A DNA stretch of 7,159 bases, taken from assembly GCA_021810815.1 (NCBI GenBank), contig JAJZHR010000117.1:1-7159 (forward strand). Direction: 5' to 3'. A program made the translations under genes and the position numbers. The notes under the pieces are model-generated. The model saw only the letters and a list, made by a program, of their open reading frames with translations. It did not search any database and was not told the DNA's origin. Positions 1 through 5,310 of this stretch are shown piece by piece. Source of the stretch: Acidobacteriota bacterium (GTDB lineage: Bacteria; Acidobacteriota; Terriglobia; Terriglobales; Acidobacteriaceae). Each line of letters begins with the position of its first letter. Within the stretch, counting starts at the first letter, position 1.

Positions 1-24
1 GGGCCATTCGCCGAGCCAGCCTGC

Positions 25-30
25 TACACT
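25..30 (+). promoter_or_regulatory. -10 box of a probable leaderless promoter for the amidohydrolase
   Basis: TACACT matches the TANNNT pattern of a sigma-70 -10 element and ends 6 nt before the GTG start at 37. Transcription would therefore begin at or next to the start codon. No Shine-Dalgarno sequence lies between the box and the GTG. No good -35 is visible, although only 24 bases of upstream sequence are available. The same geometry recurs before three other genes in this window. Confidence 0.5.
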
Positions 31-36
31 CGCCCG

Positions 37-1800
37 GTGAAGATTTTCGTTGCTGCAATGCTGTTTGCGCTGCCGCTTGCTGCTCTTGCGCAGAGCACCG
101 CCGCCGCGAAGCCGGACGCAAAGCCCGGCCTGGAGCCGGATGCCATCTACTACGATGGCCATTTCCTGACCGGCATCGGCCTGGCCAGCGCGGCTCCGCA
201 ACGCGTGTCCGCCATTGCCATCAGCCGCGGCAAGGTGCTGGCGACAGGGACGGATGCTGCCATGCTGGCCAGCAAAGGGCCGCGGACGCGGCTGGTGGAT
301 CTGCACGGAGCATTCGCTCTGCCCGGCCTGAACGACGCGCATGTGCATCTGGCCGGAGCAGGGCAGCAGAAGCTTGCCGTCGACCTGACGGGCTGCAAAT
401 CGCTGGCGGAGATGCAGGAGCGCATTGCGGCGGCGGCGGCCAAGGCAGCGCCGGGAGCGTGGCTCCTGGGCGGCGGATGGGACCATACGCTGTGGGCCAG
501 CCAACAGCTACCGAGAGCGGCCGATCTGGATGAGGCGGCGCACGGACATCCGGCCTTTTTTGAGCGGATCGACGGCCACATCGCCGTTGCGAACACGGCA
601 GCCCTGGCCGCCGCAGGCATCACAGCGGCCACGCCCGATCCGCAGGGCGGAAAGTTCGACCACGAGGCATCGGGAAAGCCGACCGGGATTGTGCGGGAGC
701 GGACCGCAGTGGCGATGGTTCGGGCGAAAATCCCACCGCCAAGCATGGAACTGCGCAAGCGGGCGCTGCTGATCGCCATCAACGACGCTCTGGCGCATGG
801 GCTGACGTCGGTGCAGGACTTCTCTGAATGGGACGATTTTCTTGCCATGGAGGAGCTGGAGCGGGCGGGCCAACTGCACCTGCGCATCTCCGAGTGGCTG
901 GACTTCACCAAGCCGGTGGAGGAGTTGAAGAGGGAGCAGGCGTCGCACCCGGCGGACGACCCGCTGCTGCACACCGGAATGCTGAAGGGCTTCATGGATG
1001 GGTCGCTGGGATCGCGGACGGCCGCTCTGAACGCTGCGTATGCGGACGATCCCGGCAACTCCGGCATTCCTCGCTTCGACCAGAAGACGCTGAACCAGAT
1101 GGCCACCGAGCGCGCCGAGGCTGGCTTCCAGCTTGGCTTCCATGCCATCGGGGACAAGGCCGTTTCGATGGCGCTGACCGCGTTCGAGGTTTCGGGCCAG
1201 GAGCGGATGAAGATGCTCTCTTCGCTGCTGCCGCAATTGCAGAAGCCGGCCGGAGAGCGTGTTTCGGCGACGCCGGACGCGCGCAACCGCATCGAGCACG
1301 CGCAACTGGTGGCACCCGGCGATATCGAGCGCATGGAGCGGCTGGGGGTCGTTGCCTCCATCCAGCCGAACTACATTCTGACGGACATGAACTGGGCGGA
1401 GCAGCGGCTGGGGCCTGACCGGGTGAAGATCTCCTATCCGCTGAAGACCTTCCTCGACCACCGCATTCCGATGGCCTTCGGCACGGACTATCCGGTGGAG
1501 CCGATCACTCCCTTTCGCGGGATATACGCTGCGGTGACGCGGAGGAACGAGGCGGGGACGATGAGCTTCCGCCCGGAGGAGAAGATCACGGTCGGCGAGG
1601 CCCTGTACGCCTACACGCAGGGGTCGGCGTATGCCGAGAGGCGCGAAAAGATGAAGGGGACGCTGACACCGGGCAAACTTGCGGATTTCACCGTGATCGA
1701 CCGTGATTTGACCGCGATTCCACCGTCGGAAATCCTGAAAATTACGGTGCTTCGGACGGTGGTTGGCGGCGAAACGGTGTATTCCAGCACGGTGAAATGA
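37..1800 (+). CDS. Exported amidohydrolase family 3 (YtcJ-like) metal-dependent hydrolase
   Basis: This 587-residue protein belongs to the YtcJ-like branch of the amidohydrolase superfamily, TIM-barrel enzymes that hydrolyse amide or related C-N bonds. The physiological substrate of most members is unknown. The N-terminus reads as a Sec signal peptide: Lys2, a hydrophobic core at about 4-17, then ALA followed by Gln19 as a likely cleavage site, so the enzyme is probably periplasmic. Superfamily landmarks appear in order: the HxH metal motif (H102, H104) in GLNDAHVHLAG, GGGWDH (145-150), a candidate bridging lysine K317 in LKGFMDGSLGSRTA, FHAIGD with H369, IEHAQ with H421, and the catalytic aspartate D484 in GTDYPVEP. 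A stretch of about 25 residues (390-415) between the FHAIGD and IEHAQ blocks looks longer than usual. The GTG at 37 is preferred over the ATG at 58 because it supplies the lysine of the signal peptide and follows a -10 box. The gene appears monocistronic and converges on the minus-strand operon. The family call is firm; the substrate is not known. Confidence 0.93.
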   Translation: MKIFVAAMLFALPLAALAQSTAAAKPDAKPGLEPDAIYYDGHFLTGIGLASAAPQRVSAIAISRGKVLATGTDAAMLASKGPRTRLVDLHGAFALPGLNDAHVHLAGAGQQKLAVDLTGCKSLAEMQERIAAAAAKAAPGAWLLGGGWDHTLWASQQLPRAADLDEAAHGHPAFFERIDGHIAVANTAALAAAGITAATPDPQGGKFDHEASGKPTGIVRERTAVAMVRAKIPPPSMELRKRALLIAINDALAHGLTSVQDFSEWDDFLAMEELERAGQLHLRISEWLDFTKPVEELKREQASHPADDPLLHTGMLKGFMDGSLGSRTAALNAAYADDPGNSGIPRFDQKTLNQMATERAEAGFQLGFHAIGDKAVSMALTAFEVSGQERMKMLSSLLPQLQKPAGERVSATPDARNRIEHAQLVAPGDIERMERLGVVASIQPNYILTDMNWAEQRLGPDRVKISYPLKTFLDHRIPMAFGTDYPVEPITPFRGIYAAVTRRNEAGTMSFRPEEKITVGEALYAYTQGSAYAERREKMKGTLTPGKLADFTVIDRDLTAIPPSEILKITVLRTVVGGETVYSSTVK

Positions 1801-1813
1801 CGGTCGGAGACTC

Positions 1814-2185
1814 TCACCCTCCGGCAATCGCGCCGATGACCAGAAGCGGCTCCTTGCCGGTTGCGACTGCATCGGGCAGAGGAGCGTCAGGGGAGTCGTG
1901 GGACAGGTCCTCTTCGCAGGCGAAGAAGCGCAGAAAGGGCCGCCGCTGCCGGGTGGCGTGGTCGCGGATGGTGCCCTGGAGCATGGGATAGAGCTGCTCC
2001 AGAGCATTCAGGACGGAGGTCAGCGTGACCGGGCCGTCGATCCGGAGGCACACTTCGCCCTCGACCTGCGCCAGGGTTCGCAGGTGAGCGGGAAGCTCCA
2101 GCCTGACGGCCGCTCCGGTCTTGTCTCCTGTTGTTCGGGACCTGTCTCCGGATCTGTCTCCGGTCATGGATATGGCCTCGCTCAT
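1814..2185 (-). CDS. MoaD/ThiS-like ubiquitin-fold protein with C-terminal Gly-Gly
   Basis: The 123-residue product has a beta-grasp body from about residue 26 (VRLELPAHLRTLA) to the end. It includes the MoaD-type helix region PVTLTSVLNALEQLYPML (52-69) and finishes in GAIAGG. A free terminal Gly-Gly is the hallmark of MoaD/ThiS/Urm1-type proteins, which are adenylated by an E1-like enzyme and then carry sulfur as a thiocarboxylate or become conjugated to targets. No MoeB/ThiF partner is encoded nearby. Residues 8-24 form a charged, repetitive extension (GDRSGDRS...TGDKTG) that is atypical of MoaD. The start at 2185 overlaps the stop of the propeller gene in ATGA (2182-2185), with a GAGGTG ribosome site 11 nt upstream, so translation is probably coupled. 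An internal ATG at 2167 is an alternative start. From memory, this MoaD-like family often sits beside an exo-alpha-sialidase-like BNR protein, as here. It is unlikely to be the molybdopterin-synthase MoaD, because no moa gene is near. The fold call is strong; the role is unknown. Confidence 0.85.
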   Translation of the reverse strand: MSEAISMTGDRSGDRSRTTGDKTGAAVRLELPAHLRTLAQVEGEVCLRIDGPVTLTSVLNALEQLYPMLQGTIRDHATRQRRPFLRFFACEEDLSHDSPDAPLPDAVATGKEPLLVIGAIAGG

Positions 2186-3297
2186 GGCAGGGTCTGCACC
2201 TCGACGGAGAGGACGGCTGGCAAATCGTGGACGATGGGGGTCCAACTGTCGCCCGCGTTGGCGGAGGCGTAGACCTGTCCTCCGGTGGTTCCGAAGTAGA
2301 CGCCGCATTGGTCGAGCTGGTCGACGGCCATGGCATCGCGCAGGACGTTCACGTAGCAATTGCTCTGCGGGAGGCCTTTGGTGAGCGGCTCCCACTCATT
2401 GCCGCCGGAGCGGCTGCGGTAGACGCGCAGCTTGCCCTCGGGAGGGAAGTGTTCGGAGTCGCTCTTGATGGGGACGACGTAGAGGGTGTCCGGCTCGTGC
2501 GCGTGGACGTCGATGGCGAAGCCGAAATCGGTGGGCAGGTTGCCGCTGATCTCGTGCCAGGATTCGCCGGCGTTGTCGCTGCGCATGACGTCCCAGTGCT
2601 TCTGCATGAAGAGGACGCTGGGGCGGGAGGGGTGCATGGCGATGTGGTGGACGCAGTGTCCCACCTCGGCGGCGGGGTCGGGAATGTATTGCGAGCGGAG
2701 CCCCTGGTTGATGGGCTTCCAGGTGGCTCCGCCGTCGTCGGTGCGGAAGGCTCCGGCGGCGGAGATGGCGATGAAAATGCGCTGCGGATCGCCGGGGTCG
2801 AGGAGGATGCTGTGCAGGCACATGCCGCCGGCTCCGGGCTGCCAGCGAGGGCCGGAGCCGTGGCCGCGCAGGCCGGAGATCTCCTGCCAACTAGCACCGC
2901 CATCGCTGGAGCGGAAGAGGGCTGCGTCTTCGATTCCGGCGTAGACGGTGTCGGGATCGGTGAGCGACGGCTCCAGATGCCAGACGCGCTTGAACTCCCA
3001 GGGGTGAGGGGTTCCGTCGTACCACTGGTGGGTTCCGGGGACGCCCTCGTAGGGGAACTTGTTGCCGACGGGGTTCCAGGTTTTGCCGCCGTCGTCGGAG
3101 CGCTGGATCAACTGGCCGAACCAGCCGCTGGATTGGGAGGCGTAGATGCGGTTGGGGTCCGCGGGAGAGCCTTTCAGGTGGTACATCTCCCAGCCGGCGA
3201 AGTGCGGACCGCTGACGTCCCACTTCTCCCGCCTGCCATCGGATGACAGAATGAACGCTCCCTTGCGCGTGCCTACCAGTACACGTACTTCGCTCAT
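2182..3297 (-). CDS. Asp-box (BNR/sialidase-like) beta-propeller protein
   Basis: This 371-residue protein consists almost wholly of beta-propeller repeats. Asp-box motifs (S/T-x-D-x-G-x-T/S-W) occur at about 67-74 (SDDGGKTW), 130-137 (SSDGGASW), 186-193 (TDDGGATW) and 240-247 (SDNAGESW), with degenerate copies at 295-302 and 345-352. This predicts a six- or seven-bladed propeller. Databases tend to label such proteins exo-alpha-sialidase, but I see no clear sialidase catalytic set, so enzymatic activity should not be assumed. There is no signal peptide: the N-terminus MSEVRVLVGTRKGAF begins directly with a first strand, which suggests a cytoplasmic protein, unlike most sialidases. The start at 3297 overlaps the hxlR stop by 4 nt (ATGA, 3294-3297). 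It has a strong AAAGGAGG ribosome site at 3307-3314, 9 nt upstream. The gene is the middle member of a coupled operon and overlaps the MoaD-like gene in the same way at its end, which hints that the two products work together. Confidence 0.88.
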   Translation of the reverse strand: MSEVRVLVGTRKGAFILSSDGRREKWDVSGPHFAGWEMYHLKGSPADPNRIYASQSSGWFGQLIQRSDDGGKTWNPVGNKFPYEGVPGTHQWYDGTPHPWEFKRVWHLEPSLTDPDTVYAGIEDAALFRSSDGGASWQEISGLRGHGSGPRWQPGAGGMCLHSILLDPGDPQRIFIAISAAGAFRTDDGGATWKPINQGLRSQYIPDPAAEVGHCVHHIAMHPSRPSVLFMQKHWDVMRSDNAGESWHEISGNLPTDFGFAIDVHAHEPDTLYVVPIKSDSEHFPPEGKLRVYRSRSGGNEWEPLTKGLPQSNCYVNVLRDAMAVDQLDQCGVYFGTTGGQVYASANAGDSWTPIVHDLPAVLSVEVQTLP

Positions 3298-3836
3298 GGC
3301 TTGCTTCCTCCTTTGGGCTGCTTCGACTTGGTTCTGCTGCTCTTGCTGCCTTTGCTGATGGGTGGCCGGTGCTGCGCGTCTTCGGGATTGCTTTGGAAGG
3401 GCGGCAGCAGAGGGGCGGGGTCGCGCTCGCTCCATCGCCTGCGGGTTTCGGCCAGGACGGCTGCGCGGTTGGCCGCCATGTGCGCCATGATTTCGCAGGG
3501 AGCGCCGGTTTCCTCGTGCTTCGCTCCCCAGAGCAGGAGTTCCAGCAGCACGGGGGCGAGGTCGATTCCTTTTTCTGTCAGGCGGTAGTTGACCCTGCGC
3601 CCATCCTTCTCCTTCGCCTCGGTGGTTATGATGCCAGCGGCTTCCAGGGCTCTCAGGCGGTCCGCGAGGACGTTGGTTGCGATGCCTTCGCCAGAGCCGA
3701 GAAACTCCTTGTAGGCTCTGTGGCCTCGCACCATCAGGTCGCGGACAATCAACAGCGACCAGCGGTCTCCGAAAATCTCAAGAGAGACGCTCACAGGGCA
3801 GCCGGAGCGTCGTTTCGACCTTGGCTTCCCATTCAC
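3294..3836 (-). CDS. HxlR-family winged-helix transcriptional regulator
   Basis: The 180-residue product carries an HxlR domain at about 10-110. It opens with the family signature CPVSVSLEIFGDRWSLLIVRDLM (Cys13 is the conserved N-terminal cysteine), continues through the recognition-helix region GIATNVLADRLRALEAAGII, and ends with a wing at KEKDGRRVNYRLTEKG. In several family members this cysteine senses electrophiles or thiol stress; that this protein does so is inference. A second cysteine is at 114. Residues 140-180 form a polar tail rich in Lys and Ser (SKGSKSSRTKSKQPKGGSKP) beyond the usual HxlR length of about 110-150; its end also encodes the ribosome site of the next gene. GTG at 3836 is preferred over the in-frame TTG at 3866, because the TTG lies inside the operator palindrome and upstream of the -10 box. 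It is the first gene of the operon and probably autoregulates through the 3857-3877 inverted repeat. Its regulatory reach beyond the operon is unknown. Confidence 0.9.
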   Translation of the reverse strand: MNGKPRSKRRSGCPVSVSLEIFGDRWSLLIVRDLMVRGHRAYKEFLGSGEGIATNVLADRLRALEAAGIITTEAKEKDGRRVNYRLTEKGIDLAPVLLELLLWGAKHEETGAPCEIMAHMAANRAAVLAETRRRWSERDPAPLLPPFQSNPEDAQHRPPISKGSKSSRTKSKQPKGGSKP

Positions 3837-3843
3837 GAGCGAG

Positions 3844-3873
3844 ACGATAGCAAATGTTACTTGCAATTAGCAA
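3844..3873 (-). promoter_or_regulatory. Promoter of the hxlR-propeller-MoaD operon
   Basis: Read on the minus strand, an extended -10 (TGC then TATCGT, 3849-3844) lies 7 nt before the GTG start at 3836. This again suggests a leaderless or near-leaderless message. A weak -35, TTGCTA (3873-3868), sits 18 bp upstream and falls within the right half of the operator palindrome. There is no Shine-Dalgarno sequence in the 7-nt gap. The placement is inferred from sequence pattern only. Confidence 0.5.
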
Positions 3874-3877
3874 GTAA
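3857..3877. promoter_or_regulatory. Perfect inverted repeat, probable HxlR operator
   Basis: Arms TTACTTGC (3857-3864) and GCAAGTAA (3870-3877) are perfect 8-bp complements around the 5-bp spacer AATTA. The element covers the inferred -35 and spacer of the hxlR promoter, so a bound dimer would block RNA polymerase. HxlR/MarR-type regulators bind as dimers to dyads of this size next to their own genes. That the neighbouring HxlR protein is the binder is inference from position. The site also lies in the divergent gap before the EamA gene, but about 150 nt from that gene's promoter. Confidence 0.75.
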
Positions 3878-4020
3878 GAAATTGAGGCATGTCTGCTGGT
3901 GGATTGCTGCGGTGAAATCCCACCCATGCCGCAAAGACAACGACGCGTCCTGGATGGGGCGCCCGGGAAATAAATAAGAGATGGGGCGTCCGGCAGGCAA
4001 GAGATGGAGGGCGGCTCTGC

Positions 4021-4026
4021 TACGCT
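4021..4026 (+). promoter_or_regulatory. -10 box of a probable leaderless promoter for the EamA transporter
   Basis: TACGCT ends 5 nt before the ATG at 4032, within the context CTGCTACGCT. This is nearly the same as CTGCTACACT before the amidohydrolase. The spacing supports transcription starting at the start codon. A convincing -35 and a Shine-Dalgarno sequence are both absent. Confidence 0.45.
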
Positions 4027-4031
4027 CAGCT

Positions 4032-4976
4032 ATGCTCCGCGACCTGAAGCCGTCTACCCTGGCGCATGTTCTTCTTCTGGGCGTGGTGGCGCTGTGGGGA
4101 TCGACCTTTGTGCTGGTGAAGGACGCTCTGCGGGATGTGACGCCGCTGCTTTTTAATCTGCTGCGGATGACGTTGGCTTTTCTTTGTCTTGCGGTGGTTT
4201 CCCGCAGGCAGTGGAGGCTGCTGACGCCGCGGGCGTGGGCCTCGGGAGCTGTGGTCGGATTGTTTCTGGCTGCGGGGTACCAGTTTCAGACGGCTGGCCT
4301 CGCGCTGACGACGCCAGCGAAGTCGGCGTTTATCACGGGGCTGGTGGTGGTGCTGGTTCCACTGCTTTGCGGGATTCCGGGCCTGCGACCGGAGATGGGG
4401 CATCGACCGGGATGGAACTCCCTGGCGGGCGCTCTGATGGCCTTCGCAGGGATCGTTCTGCTTACGACGCCTGCGCACACGCCGTGGAGGGAATTGTTTT
4501 GGAGCCTGAACCGGGGGGATGTTCTCACGTTTGGCTGCGCGATTGCGTTTGCCTTCCATGTGCTGGCGCTGGCGCGCACCTCTCCGCGGGTGAACTTCGC
4601 GGCTCTGGCGATGCTGCAAATCGGCTTCTGCGCGGTGGCGATGGCGATTACGCTTCCGATGTTCGAGCACCCGCACCTGGTGCCGACGGCGCGGTTGGGC
4701 GTGGCGCTGGCGGTGACGGCGGTTCTGGCGACGGCGGTCGCGTTCAGCATCCAGACGTACGCTCAGCAGCACCTGCCGCCGACGCACACCGCTCTGCTGC
4801 TCTCGCTGGAGCCGGTGTTTGCATGGATGACTGCGTGGCTGGTGCTGGGCGAGACGCTTGGCCTGAGGGGAAGCGCGGGAGCGGTGCTGGTGCTGGCGGG
4901 GATTCTGGTGACGGAGTTGATGCAGCCGCGATCCGGCGCAACCGAGGCGGCGCACACGGCGCATGAGGCTGGTTGA
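4032..4976 (+). CDS. EamA/DMT-superfamily inner-membrane transporter
   Basis: The 314-residue protein has ten predicted hydrophobic helices, at roughly 11-29, 36-55, 68-88, 97-112, 130-146, 163-181, 188-209, 220-240, 252-272 and 281-297. This is the usual two-times-five arrangement and length of EamA (RhaT/DMT) carriers. Family landmarks are ALWGSTFVLVKDAL at the end of helix 1 and SLEPVFAWMTAWLVLGE in helix 9. Such proteins export or exchange small metabolites such as amino acids, nucleobases or drugs; the substrate cannot be read from the sequence. The frame is open upstream to 3981, but the ATG at 4032 is chosen because it gives a normal short N-terminus and lies just after a -10 box. The gene is divergent from the hxlR operon and followed by non-coding DNA, so it is probably transcribed alone. 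The C-terminal tail (299-314) is short, polar and rich in Ala and His. Confidence 0.92.
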   Translation: MLRDLKPSTLAHVLLLGVVALWGSTFVLVKDALRDVTPLLFNLLRMTLAFLCLAVVSRRQWRLLTPRAWASGAVVGLFLAAGYQFQTAGLALTTPAKSAFITGLVVVLVPLLCGIPGLRPEMGHRPGWNSLAGALMAFAGIVLLTTPAHTPWRELFWSLNRGDVLTFGCAIAFAFHVLALARTSPRVNFAALAMLQIGFCAVAMAITLPMFEHPHLVPTARLGVALAVTAVLATAVAFSIQTYAQQHLPPTHTALLLSLEPVFAWMTAWLVLGETLGLRGSAGAVLVLAGILVTELMQPRSGATEAAHTAHEAG

Positions 4977-4995
4977 AGAGGTTGCGGGGCTGGCA

Positions 4996-5050
4996 TGGAA
5001 GCACATGGAAGCACCTGGAAGCGCCTGGAAGCGCCTGGAAGCGCCTGGAG
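4996..5050. repeat. 10-bp tandem repeat array, about 5.5 copies
   Basis: The unit TGGAAGCRCM begins at 4996, 5006, 5016, 5026 and 5036. A sixth, truncated copy (TGGAG) starts at 5046. The last three full copies are identical (TGGAAGCGCC), and the first two differ only at positions 8 and 10. The array starts 20 nt after the EamA stop codon and lies about 135 nt upstream of the htrA promoter. The unit length is close to one helical turn of DNA. It does not encode a recognisable protein. Confidence 0.9.
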
Positions 5051-5185
5051 AGGGCGGAACCGTTGGACGGCAACGAAAGGCCCACCTTTTTCATTGGCAC
5101 AGCGTCTAAGGATTGGTTGTCCGGGGCCAGACTGGGTGTTGAGTCCGGGCGTTGAGGGGTTGTTCCCCGGTTTTGCCGCCGCAGG

Positions 5186-5212
5186 TTGACCCCTTTGGCA
5201 TCTGGATATACT
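5186..5212 (+). promoter_or_regulatory. Promoter of htrA
   Basis: TTGACC (5186-5191) and TATACT (5207-5212) are good sigma-70-type -35 and -10 boxes, but the spacer is only 15 bp, shorter than the usual 17. Transcription would start near 5219, giving a leader of about 92 nt. This is unlike the leaderless arrangement of the other genes here. I see no sigma-E-type -35, which often drives envelope-stress proteases elsewhere. A consensus TTGACA at 5219-5224 has no matching -10. Confidence 0.6.
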
Positions 5213-5293
5213 GGTTCGTTGACAGATTTCTCCTTCATGCCGCGCTGAGCCGGCGGCTGTATCGCTGCAAGTGTTACGAACGGAAAAATATAC

Positions 5294-5298
5294 GAGGT
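5294..5298 (+). promoter_or_regulatory. Ribosome binding site that fixes the htrA start
   Basis: GAGGT lies 12 nt before the ATG at 5311. The spacing is somewhat long but usable. It supports ATG 5311 over the upstream in-frame TTG at 5152, which would lie before the promoter. Confidence 0.5.
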
Positions 5299-5310
5299 AA
5301 GCGAAAACCC

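Larger units (their letters stand above)
4977..5310. other. Non-coding region between the EamA gene and htrA
   Basis: This 334-bp gap contains no convincing gene. It holds a 10-bp tandem repeat array (4996-5050), a weak hairpin (AAAGG at 5076-5080 with CCTTT at 5085-5089, followed by two further T residues) that could be a poor terminator for the transporter message, and the htrA promoter with its leader. Open frames crossing it are short or merely extend htrA upstream. Confidence 0.7.

Noticed and set aside
150..2007. Long minus-strand open frames opposite the amidohydrolase (403 and 499 codons)
   Set aside because: They are rich in Arg, Ser and Pro, show no domain motif, and lie antisense to a gene with a full set of catalytic motifs. 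This is the usual effect of high GC content on stop-codon frequency.
2131..3246. 371-codon plus-strand open frame opposite the propeller gene
   Set aside because: Its Gly/Val/Ala-rich translation is the complement of the repetitive propeller codons. It has no recognisable domain, and the opposite strand has Asp boxes, ribosome sites and coupled overlaps.
2182..3297. Calling the propeller a true sialidase
   Set aside because: Asp boxes occur in many non-sialidase propellers. There is no signal peptide and I cannot identify the arginine triad or the nucleophilic tyrosine arrangement.
3837..3866. TTG start at 3866 for the HxlR gene
   Set aside because: The codon lies inside the operator dyad and upstream of the -10 box, so it would not be in the transcript. 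GTG 3836 fits the leaderless spacing.
4026..5006. 326-codon minus-strand open frame over the EamA gene
   Set aside because: The translation is dominated by Arg, Gln and His with no fold signature. The plus strand encodes a clean ten-helix transporter.
4996..5050. CRISPR array
   Set aside because: The units are 10 bp and directly abutting with no spacers, so this is a simple tandem repeat.
4973..5155. Short plus-strand frames across the 10-bp repeats (60 and 64 codons)
   Set aside because: The peptides are just the translated repeat (WKRLEAPGSAWK-like), with no ribosome site or -10 box at the right spacing and no recognisable family.
5152..5310. Upstream extension of htrA to the TTG at 5152
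   Set aside because: It would start before the inferred promoter and add 53 residues ahead of the hydrophobic anchor. ATG 5311 has GAGGT upstream and gives a normal N-terminus.
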